A stretch of 64,000 nt of DNA from G965267605 sp965267605. Lineage in GTDB: Bacteria; Bacteroidota; Bacteroidia; Flavobacteriales_E; Vicingaceae. Position 1 is the stretch's first letter. Each line of letters starts with the position of its first letter. The position numbers and the translations under genes were made by a program. The stretch spans positions 2,232,001 to 2,296,000 of the forward strand of contig OZ254088.1 in NCBI GenBank assembly GCA_965267605.1. Reading direction: 5' to 3'. Of the stretch, positions 28,915 through 37,774 are shown piece by piece. The notes under the pieces are model-generated. The model was given only the letters and a program-made list of their open reading frames with translations. It was not told the origin of the DNA and made no database searches.

Positions 28915-30960
28915 CTAATTGCCACCTTCAGGAGCTGGCGTTTTAGGAACATAATCGTCTCGAAGTACAGCGAACTCTGTTCTACGATTCAGCTGGTGAG
29001 CATCCTCGATCTGCTGCTTGTCTTTAAGACCTGTGATATACTTCTCAGTAAGCTCAGTGTCTTTCTTGAACCCTCTCATATCTCTGGAGAGTACTCGAGG
29101 AACATTTTCACCTTGCCCTTTCGCAAATATCCTATCTGCTGCGATCTTCTTCTCATCAACCAGGTAATCCACACAAGCCTGTGCCCTTCTCTGGCTCAAA
29201 CGTTGGTTGTACTTAGCTGATCCACGGAAGTCAGTGTTTGATCTAAGCTCGATAACGATGTTCGGGTTCTCTACAAGAATATCGTATAGGTAGTTCAACG
29301 AATCTTTCGACTGAGGAAGCAGGTCTGCTTTGTTGTATTCGTAAAGAATCTCAGGAAGTTCGATCGGCTTGTTGATCGGTTGAAGATCATATTCGTGGTA
29401 GAATACTTTAGATTCTTCAATACCTACAGTTGTCTCACGACCCTTCGCATTCAGATACTTCTCTTTACTTACAACCAGTGAGTAAGAAGTTTCTTTCTTG
29501 ATGATTCTATCACTACCATTGGTTTCGAACTTGAAGAAGCCCTCACCATCCGTAGTTACTTCCAACTGAGTACCATCTGTACCTACCAATTTAACTTTAG
29601 CATTAGCCAGCGGCTTTTTCGTTTCGATATCCTTTACCACACCTTCCAGTGCAAATAGGATTGGTGGCCAGTAGAATTCGTAGATATCGTCTCTACCTTT
29701 TCCACCTTCTCTATCAGAAGTAAAGAATCCTTTTCTCTTATTGCCTTCCCAAATAATGCCATAATCATTGGCCTCACTGTTAATGGGGTACTGCATATTG
29801 GTTGGATTAGACCACTGATTGGTTCCTTTGGCTTCAGCCATGAAAATATCAAGCCCACCCATACCTAGATGACCATTGGAAGAGAAGAATAAAGTACCAT
29901 CATCTCTGATGTACGGGAACATCTCATCTCCTGGCGTGTTGATCTCTGGACCAAGGTTAACTGGCTCAGACCACTTTCTGGCTTTCTTATTGTAAGTGAT
30001 GTACCAAAGGTCTTTTCCACCCTGAGAACCATTACCTACAAGGTCGGATGCGAAAATCAATGTCTTGTCATCAGGAGAAATTGCCGGGTGACCTACAGCG
30101 TTGGTATCGCTACCGATTTCAATTAGAATAGGTTCAGCGTACTTCTGTCCCTGTTTCTTGGCTGTATAAAGCGCACAACCGAATTTACCTTTCTTCTTAT
30201 CGTACCCACAACGTGTGAAGTACATGGTGTTTTTTCGTTTGTTCAAGCAAGAAGCACCCTCATCTAATTCCGAGTTAACTGCTTCATTAAGAACAACTGG
30301 CTCACTCCACTTACCCTTCTTATCTCTGGTTGACTTCCAAAGATCAGCGAAGCCTGTACCGGTAACATCACTCATGTTGGTACCTGCAGAACCTTCTCTT
30401 GTAGAAGTAAAGTATAGCTCAGTCCATTTTTTGTTGGCATAGATTGGAGAAAAATCCATCGCCTCAGAGTTCAGAAGCGGCATAGGTGCTACCTCGTAAC
30501 GGGTTGGCTTGTCTTTCCAGCCCGTTGCAAGCTCACAGGATTTAACTCCTGCTTCACCTCGCTTATCTCCAGGAACCCTCTGAAGGTACTTTTTGTAGTT
30601 GTCCAAGGCTTCGTCATACTTACCCAGAAGTTTTTGACAATGCCCCATGTGCAAGTAAACTTCTTTTACTTCACACTTAGCTTTGATGGCCTTGGCATAC
30701 CATACTTCAGCATCCTTAGGATTCTCAGTTAGACGCCAGCATTCTCCAATTTTGTAAAGAATCTCTGCCTTAACGTTTGCCTTACGTTCCTTACCGTAAG
30801 CCTTGTCGTAGAGCTCCTTTGCCTTGAAGTACATTGCGCCATTGAAGGCGTAATCTGCATCTCTCTTAAAGTTCTTCTGTGCGTGCCCACCGAGGAAAGC
30901 AATAAAACAGATAAATAATCCCAGCAGTTTCAATGCTTTCATGTGCTTGCTGTTTCTCAT
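28915..30960 (-). CDS. OmpA-family envelope protein with TPR, PD40 propeller and carboxypeptidase-like domain (681 aa)
   Basis: Signal peptide (MKALKLLGLFICFIAFLGG within it), TPR helices about 30-150, a PD40/WD40-like propeller about 170-440 (MDFSPIYANKKWTELYFTST, HPAISPDDKTLIFASD), a carboxypeptidase-regulatory-like beta domain about 440-525, and a C-terminal OmpA peptidoglycan-binding domain about 536-665 (YNQRLSQRRAQACVDYLVDE). This order equals that of PorE, the T9SS peptidoglycan anchor of Porphyromonas; PorE is a lipoprotein, while no lipobox is visible here, and Bacteroidota carry several such paralogues. It is monocistronic between a promoter and a terminator. Met7 is an alternative start. 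Confidence 0.88.
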   Translation of the reverse strand: MRNSKHMKALKLLGLFICFIAFLGGHAQKNFKRDADYAFNGAMYFKAKELYDKAYGKERKANVKAEILYKIGECWRLTENPKDAEVWYAKAIKAKCEVKEVYLHMGHCQKLLGKYDEALDNYKKYLQRVPGDKRGEAGVKSCELATGWKDKPTRYEVAPMPLLNSEAMDFSPIYANKKWTELYFTSTREGSAGTNMSDVTGTGFADLWKSTRDKKGKWSEPVVLNEAVNSELDEGASCLNKRKNTMYFTRCGYDKKKGKFGCALYTAKKQGQKYAEPILIEIGSDTNAVGHPAISPDDKTLIFASDLVGNGSQGGKDLWYITYNKKARKWSEPVNLGPEINTPGDEMFPYIRDDGTLFFSSNGHLGMGGLDIFMAEAKGTNQWSNPTNMQYPINSEANDYGIIWEGNKRKGFFTSDREGGKGRDDIYEFYWPPILFALEGVVKDIETKKPLANAKVKLVGTDGTQLEVTTDGEGFFKFETNGSDRIIKKETSYSLVVSKEKYLNAKGRETTVGIEESKVFYHEYDLQPINKPIELPEILYEYNKADLLPQSKDSLNYLYDILVENPNIVIELRSNTDFRGSAKYNQRLSQRRAQACVDYLVDEKKIAADRIFAKGQGENVPRVLSRDMRGFKKDTELTEKYITGLKDKQQIEDAHQLNRRTEFAVLRDDYVPKTPAPEGGN

Positions 30961-30982
30961 TTCAAGAGGTTTTGAAAGTTGG

Positions 30983-31013
30983 CTAAAATAAGATTTCTTT
31001 TAAATAATTCAAA
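30983..31013 (-). promoter_or_regulatory. Promoter of the OmpA-family gene
   Basis: Minus-strand TTTG (31010-31013), exactly 19 bp, then TATTTTAG (30983-30990), one base off TAnnTTTG. It predicts a start near 30978 and an 18-nt leader. Confidence 0.65.
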
Positions 31014-31037
31014 GAATCTAATCCGTTACAAGGGACT

Positions 31038-31072
31038 AAAAAAATCCCCACCAATGGGCGATTGGCGGGGAT
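31038..31072 (-). terminator. Terminator of glnN
   Basis: ATCCCC-A-CCAAT (31044-31055), 5-nt loop, ATTGG-C-GGGGAT (31061-31072): a 12-position stem with one A/C mismatch, followed on the minus strand by a run of T. Confidence 0.85.
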
Positions 31073-31098
31073 AAATATGAACAATGTATCGATGAAAA

Positions 31099-33294
31099 CT
31101 ATCTGGTGAAGAGCATCTCTCTGAACTTGGGAAGCGGCCAAAGCTCATCATCAACAACCATCTCTAATTTGTCTGCATGGTATCTGATCTCTTCGAAGTA
31201 AGGCTTTACCTTGTCTGCATATAACCTTGCTTTCTTGGCTGCATCTTCCAGTTTATTGGCCTTCTTTCTTTCACCTATCATGCTGTCGCTAAGGGTTTTA
31301 AGCTTATCAATGTGCTCGGAAACCTCCGTAATCAATTTCAATTGAGTAGAGCTTGCTTTCTTAGCTTCAGCTCCAGACAGAATGGATTGTAAACCTGTTA
31401 CGTTGTTGATCAATCTGCTCTGGTAATTGATGGCAGTTGGTATGATATGGTTCTGCGCCAGATCACCCATTACGCGTGCCTCAATCTGCATCTTCATGAT
31501 GTAGTTTTCAAGTTCGATCTCGTATCGTGCATCCATTTCTGCATCTGTGAAAATACCTTGTGATTTGAACAAGCTTTTCGCATCCTTCGTTACCCAGGCC
31601 GTAAGTGCGCTAGGGGTATCTTTAAGATTAGACAGACCTCTTTTTTTCGCCTCCTTTACCCAGGCTTCACCATACCCGTTGCCCTCAAACCTGATATGCT
31701 TGGAATCCTTGATATACTTTTGGAGCACCTTCAGAATGGCCTCATCCTTTTTTGTTCCTTTCTTAATGATCGCGTCAACATCCTTTTTGAACAGTTGCAA
31801 CTGATCTGCCATGATGGTATTGATGACGATCATCGGGCCACCACAGTTCTGAGTTGAACCGACCGCCCGGAACTCGAATTTGTTTCCTGTAAACGCGAAC
31901 GGAGATGTTCTGTTCCTGTCTGTATTGTCCAGCATGATCTGCGGAATCTTACCAATATCAAGTTTCAATTCCGTTTTATCTTCTGGTGTCATTTTGCCTG
32001 CCTTCACATTCTTCTCAATGCGATCAAGCAGGTTAGAAAGCTGCGAGCCGATAAACGCAGAAATGATGGCCGGTGGTGCTTCATTTGCACCTAACCTGTG
32101 ATCGTTACCTGCAGATGCTACACTGGCCCTTAACAGATCTGAATATCTACTGATCCCCATCAAAGTGTTGACAAAGAACGTGAGGAACTGAAGGTTTGAT
32201 TTAGGGTTCTTTCCTGGAGACAGAAGGTTTACCCCTGTATTCGTAGACAGTGACCAGTTGTTGTGCTTACCCGATCCGTTCAAGCCGGCAAACGGTTTTT
32301 CATGCAGTAACACCCGGAAGTTGTGTTTCCTTGCGATCTTCTCCAAAAGATCCATCAATAGTAGGTTATGGTCGTTGGCCAGGTTAGCTTCTTCATAAAT
32401 GGGAGCCACTTCAAATTGGTTGGGTGCTACCTCATTATGTCTTGTTGTAACTGGTATTCCGAGCTTCAATGACTCCGTTTCAAAGTCTCTCATGAACGCT
32501 TCAGCTCTTTCAGGAATAGAACCGAAGTAATGGTCGTCTAATTGCTGACCCTTGGCAGGTGCGTGACCAAATAGCGCCCTGCCTGTGAGTGCAAGGTCTG
32601 GTCTTGCATTGAACAGCGCCTTATCAACAAGGAAATACTCTTGTTCCCACCCCAATGTAGCGTTAACCTTGGTTACATTCTTATCAAAGTATTGGCAAAC
32701 TGCAACGGCTGCCTCGTCTACTGCGTGCAAGGCCTTCAGCATTGGCATCTTGTAATCCAGTGCATGCCCGGTGTAAGAGATAAAGATGGTAGGAATACAC
32801 AGTGTTTTACCAATAACAAAAGCAGGAGAAGTAGGATCCCATGCGGTGTATCCCCTCGCTTCGAATGTATTTCTCAACCCCCCACTTGGGAAACTCGAGG
32901 CATCTGGCTCCTGCTGAACCAACAGACTACCATCGAAACGCTCTACTGCCCCGCCATTTCTTAACGGCTGGAAAAATGCATCGTGTTTCTCTGCTGTTGA
33001 ACCGGTAAGTGGCTGGAACCAGTGAGTGTAATGTGTAGCTCCTTTGGAAATAGACCATTCTTTCATGGCCGTAGCCACTTGATCAGCGATTTTTCTATCA
33101 ATTCTGGCACCAAATTCCATGGCCTCCATTACAGAATCGTAAGCATCATCGGTAAGATACTCGCGCATGGCGCGTTGATCAAAAACGTTCTGCCCAAAGA
33201 AATCAGAAATCTTCACAGATGGGGCTTCAGTGTGCTGTGGTGTGCGTTTCAGCACATCCTCAAGGGCTTTAAATCTAATGGTAGACATGGTCAT
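31099..33294 (-). CDS. glnN: Glutamine synthetase type III (731 aa)
   Basis: GSIII, the 700-plus-residue class typical of Bacteroidota: MREYLTDDAYDSVMEAM, THYTHWFQPLTGSTAEKHDA, GWEQEYFLVDKALF, ARHNE-type metal segment (TTRHNEVAPNQFEVAPIYEE), FAGLNGSGKHNNWS and NKFEFRAVGSTQNCGGP. It assimilates ammonium into glutamine in a double-ring dodecamer. Met3 is an alternative start. It is monocistronic, with a -7 box 18 bp upstream and its own terminator. No GlnB-type regulator is near. Confidence 0.97.
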   Translation of the reverse strand: MTMSTIRFKALEDVLKRTPQHTEAPSVKISDFFGQNVFDQRAMREYLTDDAYDSVMEAMEFGARIDRKIADQVATAMKEWSISKGATHYTHWFQPLTGSTAEKHDAFFQPLRNGGAVERFDGSLLVQQEPDASSFPSGGLRNTFEARGYTAWDPTSPAFVIGKTLCIPTIFISYTGHALDYKMPMLKALHAVDEAAVAVCQYFDKNVTKVNATLGWEQEYFLVDKALFNARPDLALTGRALFGHAPAKGQQLDDHYFGSIPERAEAFMRDFETESLKLGIPVTTRHNEVAPNQFEVAPIYEEANLANDHNLLLMDLLEKIARKHNFRVLLHEKPFAGLNGSGKHNNWSLSTNTGVNLLSPGKNPKSNLQFLTFFVNTLMGISRYSDLLRASVASAGNDHRLGANEAPPAIISAFIGSQLSNLLDRIEKNVKAGKMTPEDKTELKLDIGKIPQIMLDNTDRNRTSPFAFTGNKFEFRAVGSTQNCGGPMIVINTIMADQLQLFKKDVDAIIKKGTKKDEAILKVLQKYIKDSKHIRFEGNGYGEAWVKEAKKRGLSNLKDTPSALTAWVTKDAKSLFKSQGIFTDAEMDARYEIELENYIMKMQIEARVMGDLAQNHIIPTAINYQSRLINNVTGLQSILSGAEAKKASSTQLKLITEVSEHIDKLKTLSDSMIGERKKANKLEDAAKKARLYADKVKPYFEEIRYHADKLEMVVDDELWPLPKFREMLFTR

Positions 33295-33311
33295 GTTATT
33301 GGTTTAGAGCC

Positions 33312-33319
33312 CAAATTTA
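33312..33319 (-). promoter_or_regulatory. -7 box of the glnN promoter
   Basis: Minus-strand TAAATTTG, an exact TAnnTTTG match, 18 nt upstream of the ATG. No obvious TTG is present at -33. One half of an inverted repeat (GGGGTGTTA at 33331-33339) lies where the -33/spacer region should be. Confidence 0.55.
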
Positions 33320-33330
33320 ATTCATGGAAG

Positions 33331-33373
33331 GGGGTGTTACGCCTAAAAACACATAAATTTTTATTAACACCCC
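33331..33373. repeat. Inverted repeat in the glnN control region
   Basis: GGGGTGTTA (33331-33339) and TAACACCCC (33365-33373) are perfect 9-bp inverted copies 34 bp apart centre to centre, about three helical turns. A third partial copy, GTGTTA, is at 33382-33387. The layout fits a dimeric regulator with co-operating sites over the promoter; the regulator is unknown. Confidence 0.5.
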
Positions 33374-33393
33374 TAAATTTTGTGTTAATTACT

Positions 33394-33414
33394 CAGAAAA
33401 AGAGTGTTTTTCTG
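33394..33414. other. A/T-rich hairpin behind the antiporter gene
   Basis: CAGAAAAA, loop GAGTG, TTTTTCTG: a perfect 8-bp stem 10 bp beyond the antiporter stop. It may help end that transcript, but no U run follows it on the minus strand. Confidence 0.35.
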
Positions 33415-33424
33415 TATCTACCCC

Positions 33425-34354
33425 CTAAAATTCTGGGGTGAACGCCACAAAATATATGTACGCGAAGTAATACAAGGCCAAAAAGACTCCTTTGACCCTT
33501 CCAATCTTTTTACCCACAACCATCAGGGGGAATATCAAGAGGGCTACAGCTACCACCCACCACATATCGAAGGCGATTGCAGCTTCATTCACATTGATCT
33601 CTTTTACAATTGAGGTTAACCCCAGAATAGCAGCTATATTGAAAAGGTTCGAACCGATAAGGTTACCTATTGAAATGTCCGTTTGCTTTCTGAAAGCAGC
33701 AACACACGAAGTGACAAGTTCCGGAACACTGGTTCCGAATGCCACCACAGTAGAACCGATAACCAGGTCACTTACTCCAAATCGTTTGGCAATACCGCAT
33801 GCGCCATCAACAAACAATTCAGATCCAAATACAAGACCAACACATCCTCCAATGATGAAAACTACGTTCAACCAAACGTTTGATTTTTCTTCTTCCACAG
33901 GCGGCTCACTTTCCTTTCTTGATTTCCGAATAAGGAATACCGTAAAACCAATCAAGGCAAGGAACATTACTATACCCTCCCATCGTTCTATTTTGTTATT
34001 CAGCATAAACGCGAATAACATAACGGTTGCTATCATCATCGCAGGCCAATCAATCCTTATGGAGTTTTTGTCTACCACAATTGGAAAGATGATTGCCGTT
34101 AAACCAAGAACCAAAGCAATGTTGGCAATGTTGGACCCTAGCACATTACCGATAGCAATATCCGGGTTACCACTTAGGGCAGATTGTAAGCTAACCAGTA
34201 ATTCAGGTGCAGAAGTACCAAAAGAAACAACGGTCATGCCTACCACCAATGGCGAGATACGAAACATAGCGGCTATTCCCACAGCTCCCTTTACAAGAAT
34301 CTCTCCTGCCACCAGCAACAGTACCAACCCAATAATGAAAATCAGAAAGTCCAT
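33425..34354 (-). CDS. Calcium/sodium antiporter, CaCA (YrbG) family (309 aa)
   Basis: About ten transmembrane helices in two inverted halves, each with the CaCA alpha repeat: VVGMTVVSFGTSAPELLVSL with GNVLGSNIANIALVLGL, and VIGSTVVAFGTSVPELVTSC with GNLIGSNLFNIAAILGL. The conserved Glu of each PEL motif and the GSN motifs are present, as needed for cation exchange. A short charged cytosolic loop (RKSRKESEPPVEEEK) joins the halves. Its ATG overlaps the tatA stop by one base (TGATG), so the two are coupled. Confidence 0.94.
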   Translation of the reverse strand: MDFLIFIIGLVLLLVAGEILVKGAVGIAAMFRISPLVVGMTVVSFGTSAPELLVSLQSALSGNPDIAIGNVLGSNIANIALVLGLTAIIFPIVVDKNSIRIDWPAMMIATVMLFAFMLNNKIERWEGIVMFLALIGFTVFLIRKSRKESEPPVEEEKSNVWLNVVFIIGGCVGLVFGSELFVDGACGIAKRFGVSDLVIGSTVVAFGTSVPELVTSCVAAFRKQTDISIGNLIGSNLFNIAAILGLTSIVKEINVNEAAIAFDMWWVVAVALLIFPLMVVGKKIGRVKGVFLALYYFAYIYFVAFTPEF

Positions 34355-34608
34355 CAGACGTGATCGGAGCCGTGATCTGAAGATTTGTTCTCAGGATCAA
34401 GATCCCGCTTAACAGTATTGGCCGAGTCTTTGATCTCCCTTTGAATCTCACTGGTTGCATTTCGAAATTCCTTCATTCCCTTACCCAATCCTCTGGCGAG
34501 ATCTGGAATTCGTTTCGACCCAAAAAAGATGATCACAAAGAGTACGATGACGAAAATCTCCGGTCCGCCAATGTTAAAAAACAGCAGTATGTTATTAGCG
34601 ATGGTCAT
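34354..34608 (-). CDS. tatA: Sec-independent translocase TatA/TatE (84 aa)
   Basis: One N-terminal membrane helix (FNIGGPEIFVIVLFVIIFFG), the hinge GSKRIPDLARGLGKGMKEFR that marks TatA/TatE, an amphipathic helix and a charged, disordered tail (DLDPENKSSDHGSD). It forms the pore-like oligomer of the twin-arginine pathway. tatC is not in the window. The gene lies between the secDF terminator and the coupled antiporter gene. Confidence 0.95.
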   Translation of the reverse strand: MTIANNILLFFNIGGPEIFVIVLFVIIFFGSKRIPDLARGLGKGMKEFRNATSEIQREIKDSANTVKRDLDPENKSSDHGSDHV

Positions 34609-34618
34609 CGTGTTACTT

Positions 34619-34626
34619 CAAAACTA
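34619..34626 (-). promoter_or_regulatory. -7 box of tatA
   Basis: Minus-strand TAGTTTTG matches TAnnTTTG exactly and lies 10 nt before the tatA ATG, directly behind the secDF terminator's T run. The -33 position falls inside that hairpin and shows no TTG. The predicted leader is only about 5 nt. Confidence 0.4.
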
Positions 34627-34627
34627 T

Positions 34628-34657
34628 AAAAAAAGCTCCATCAGAAATGGAGCTTTT
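34628..34657 (-). terminator. Terminator of secDF
   Basis: AAAAGCTCCAT (34631-34641), loop CAGAA, ATGGAGCTTTT (34647-34657): a perfect 11-bp stem followed by seven T on the minus strand. Confidence 0.92.
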
Positions 34658-34673
34658 CTCAGGGCATCTACCC

Positions 34674-37600
34674 TTATTTCTTCTGCTCCAGCAACTTGTT
34701 CTTCGCAAGGTCCACCATTACAGGTGTTGCAACGCAAAGCGAAGAATAAGTACCCACTATAACTCCCACAAGCAATGCGAATGAGAATCCACGTATCATC
34801 TCACCTCCAAAAATGAAGATCATGAGCAATACGAAAATGGTACTTAACGAAGTGTTAACGGTTCTGGACAGCGTACTGTTCAATGCATTGTTAACCACTT
34901 CTTCTGCAGATTGCTTTTTATGTAAGCCCAGGTATTCCCTGATGCGGTCAAACACAACCACGGTATCGTTGATCGAGTAACCCACCACTGTCAAAATCGC
35001 AGCGATGAATGCCTGATCGATTTCCAAAGAGAAAGGAAGGATACCATACAACATCGAGAATACTGACAGTACAATCAATACATCATGGAAGATCGCCACA
35101 AGTGCACCGAGTCCAAATTGCCATCTACGGAACCTTACCACTATATATAGGAAGATCACAAGCAACGAGAATACTACAGAGTACACACCCGCTTTCTTGA
35201 TATCATCTGCAATGGTTGGACCAACCGTCTTAACACCCAGGACTTCATGACCGAGACCGGCTGCATCCAATGCATCGGTCATAGCGGTCTCCACCATTTC
35301 GGTTGCTTTCTTATCCTCACTGTTAAAGAGGTAGTTGGTTGTAACCATCATCTGGTCACCACTTGTACCAAATGTTTTCACCTCTGGACGCATAGGGTTT
35401 CCATCCTCAGACAAGAACGCACCTTGCAACACGTCACCCACCTGTGTTGGATCCGTTGTTACTCCTTCGGCAAACTGGATCTGGATGTTACGCCCTCCTG
35501 TGAAGTCAACACCCATATCGAGGCCTCTCATTGCGAGTGACGCAATACCACCAGCAATAATGATTCCTGACAACGCGTAGAACATTCTGCGTTTACCCAG
35601 GAAATTGAAGTTGATCTTCTTGAATGCTCCTTCCGTAATCTTTGTTGAGAAAGAAATAGACTTCTTCCTATCAAGGCTTCTGCTAAAGATCAGCCTTGTG
35701 ATAAAGATGGCCGAGAATACAGAAGTTAGGATACCTATAACAAGCGTCTTAGCAAAACCTTCTATAGGACCTGTTCCAAAGAACCAGAGTATGATACCCG
35801 TTAGCAACGTAGTTACGTTCGCATCAATGATCGAAGAATATGCATTCTTATAACCATCTGCAATTGCTAGCTTCAGTCCTTTGCCCGCGGTTATCTCTTC
35901 GCGTATCCGTTCATATATAAGTACGTTGGCATCCACCGACATACCAATGGTAAGTACGATACCTGCGATACCCGGAAGTGTTAGGGCAATATTGGTTGAA
36001 GCCAATACACCAATAATGAAGAACATGTTCGCCAATAGTGCCACATCCGATGCAGTTCCTGCCTTGCCGTAATAGAATACCATGTAAGCAAGAATGATCA
36101 ACAGGGCGATCAGGAATGAATTCAATCCTGAATCAATTGCCGCCTGACCCAAAGATGGGCCAACCACGTACTCTTCAACAATTCTTGCCGGTGCAGGCAT
36201 TCTACCTGCTTTCAATACGTTCGCAAGGTCATGCGCTTCTTCCAATTCAACACCTGTAATAGATGAACTACCGTTAGGAATTGGATTGATTACGGTAGGT
36301 GCAGACTGAACATATCCGTCCAATACGATAGCAACTTGCTTGTCAACATTTGCTGTGGTTACGTTCTTCCATTTCTGGGTACCCTCAGCATTCATGTTCA
36401 TCTTAACCTCAGGATCGTGCGTTACCTGATCGTAATCCTGGAAAGCGTTAACTACCACGTCACCATCCATGGCAGGATTACCTTCTCTATCCGAAGCTTT
36501 CAAAGCATACAGATAGAATAGTCTGCCATCAGGATCTAAACTGGTAGAACTCCAAGCGAAGCGAAGCTTTGCATCGAAGATCTTTTTCTTTGTGGCAATT
36601 TCTCCACGCAAGTACTTGTTAACCTTACCTGTATCTTTTGAATGTGCCAAACCTACAATACAACCTTCGCTTAGCATAGCCTGCCCTTGCTCATTGTTGT
36701 AGTAGCTAGGTGACATCACCTTCCAAAGTGGGGCACTCTGCAATGAATCTGGCTCAGCAGGATCGATTGCATTTCCACTTGTGTCTTTGGTAGCACTGTC
36801 ATCATCAAGGATCTGGAAGATATCCTGATTGGTATCCTTAACCGCTGCCTGTGGAATCGAATCCTTCACAAGGCTATCCTCCGGCAATGAATCACCCTCC
36901 AAAGCTGGCAACGTATCCTCTGGCTCATCACCCATTTCAGCTTTCGCCAATTCCGAATTCAACTTTTCCAGCATCGGATAAACCTCAGGATTGGTAAACG
37001 TTTCCCAGAACTCAAGTTTCGCTGCACTCTGAAGCACACCACGAACCCTATCCTTGTTCTTTACACCTGGAAGCTCAACCATGATACGGTCAGTTCCAAT
37101 TAACTTCTGAATGTTCGGCTGCGCAATACCAAATTGGTTCACCCTTGTTCTAAGTACGTTGAACGCCTGGTCAATTGCACCGTCAACCTCAGCTCTCAGG
37201 TACTCAACAACTTCTTCATCCGTTGCATTCTGATTAAGCTGCTCCTTGTTAGCCAAGGAAAGGAACGATTTCACCATGGGTTGGCCATTGGCTACTTCCT
37301 TGTAAGCCCGGTCAAATGATGTTACGAAGTCCTCATCAGATTCTTTCTGGTACTGTTTCGCTTTCTGCACTGCTGCATTAAATACCTGATCTCCTTTAGG
37401 ATCTCTGGCCAGTGCATTTAGGATGTCAGGAACGGCCACCTCAAGTGTAACGTTCATTCCACCTTTAAGGTCAAGACCAAGGTTTATTTCCCTGGCTTTA
37501 CAGTAACCATAAGTGAAACCAAACATTGGATACACTTCTTCCGATCTCATGGAGTCCAGATAGGTCTCCATTGCCCTTTCATCCAGAACACCATCCTTCA

Positions 37601-37718
37601 TTGCGTAAGCTCTGGCATCTTTCTCCACTGACGTTGCAAACCACGTGAATGACAGCTGAAAGATGCAGGCTAATGATAGCAAGACGATGAATGTCCAAAT
37701 GACGCCTTTATTCTGCAT
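34674..37718 (-). CDS. secDF: Fused protein translocase SecD-SecF (1014 aa)
   Basis: SecD half: first helix WTFIVLLSLACIFQLSFTWF, DLKGGMNVTLEVAVPDIL, periplasmic P1 domain, then TM2-6 (GIVLTIGMSVDANVLIYERI). SecF half: GLDMGVDFTGGRNIQIQFAE, then helices to VVGYSINDTVVVFDRIREYL. Fusion of the two is usual in Bacteroidota. A 70-odd-residue Asp/Glu/Ser/Pro-rich insertion (from about KAEMGDEPEDTLPALEGD) interrupts P1. The complex uses the proton gradient to pull exported proteins through SecYEG. It is monocistronic with a good promoter and terminator, and divergent from the T9SS cargo operon. Confidence 0.97.
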   Translation of the reverse strand: MQNKGVIWTFIVLLSLACIFQLSFTWFATSVEKDARAYAMKDGVLDERAMETYLDSMRSEEVYPMFGFTYGYCKAREINLGLDLKGGMNVTLEVAVPDILNALARDPKGDQVFNAAVQKAKQYQKESDEDFVTSFDRAYKEVANGQPMVKSFLSLANKEQLNQNATDEEVVEYLRAEVDGAIDQAFNVLRTRVNQFGIAQPNIQKLIGTDRIMVELPGVKNKDRVRGVLQSAAKLEFWETFTNPEVYPMLEKLNSELAKAEMGDEPEDTLPALEGDSLPEDSLVKDSIPQAAVKDTNQDIFQILDDDSATKDTSGNAIDPAEPDSLQSAPLWKVMSPSYYNNEQGQAMLSEGCIVGLAHSKDTGKVNKYLRGEIATKKKIFDAKLRFAWSSTSLDPDGRLFYLYALKASDREGNPAMDGDVVVNAFQDYDQVTHDPEVKMNMNAEGTQKWKNVTTANVDKQVAIVLDGYVQSAPTVINPIPNGSSSITGVELEEAHDLANVLKAGRMPAPARIVEEYVVGPSLGQAAIDSGLNSFLIALLIILAYMVFYYGKAGTASDVALLANMFFIIGVLASTNIALTLPGIAGIVLTIGMSVDANVLIYERIREEITAGKGLKLAIADGYKNAYSSIIDANVTTLLTGIILWFFGTGPIEGFAKTLVIGILTSVFSAIFITRLIFSRSLDRKKSISFSTKITEGAFKKINFNFLGKRRMFYALSGIIIAGGIASLAMRGLDMGVDFTGGRNIQIQFAEGVTTDPTQVGDVLQGAFLSEDGNPMRPEVKTFGTSGDQMMVTTNYLFNSEDKKATEMVETAMTDALDAAGLGHEVLGVKTVGPTIADDIKKAGVYSVVFSLLVIFLYIVVRFRRWQFGLGALVAIFHDVLIVLSVFSMLYGILPFSLEIDQAFIAAILTVVGYSINDTVVVFDRIREYLGLHKKQSAEEVVNNALNSTLSRTVNTSLSTIFVLLMIFIFGGEMIRGFSFALLVGVIVGTYSSLCVATPVMVDLAKNKLLEQKK

Positions 37719-37743
37719 TTCTTATTGATCTTTTAAGAGCCTG

Positions 37744-37774
37744 CAAATATAGGAGAACAAATGTGAATTGCCAA
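37744..37774 (-). promoter_or_regulatory. Promoter of secDF
   Basis: Minus-strand TTG (37772-37774), 20-bp spacer, TATATTTG (37744-37751): full Bacteroidota consensus. The -33 TTG is the end of a CCTATTG motif that belongs to the inverted repeat shared with the divergent operon. Confidence 0.75.

Noticed and set aside
33492..34412. 306-codon plus-strand frame opposite the antiporter gene
   Set aside because: The minus frame encodes a clear CaCA antiporter with both alpha repeats; the plus frame has no recognisable domain and is a shadow.
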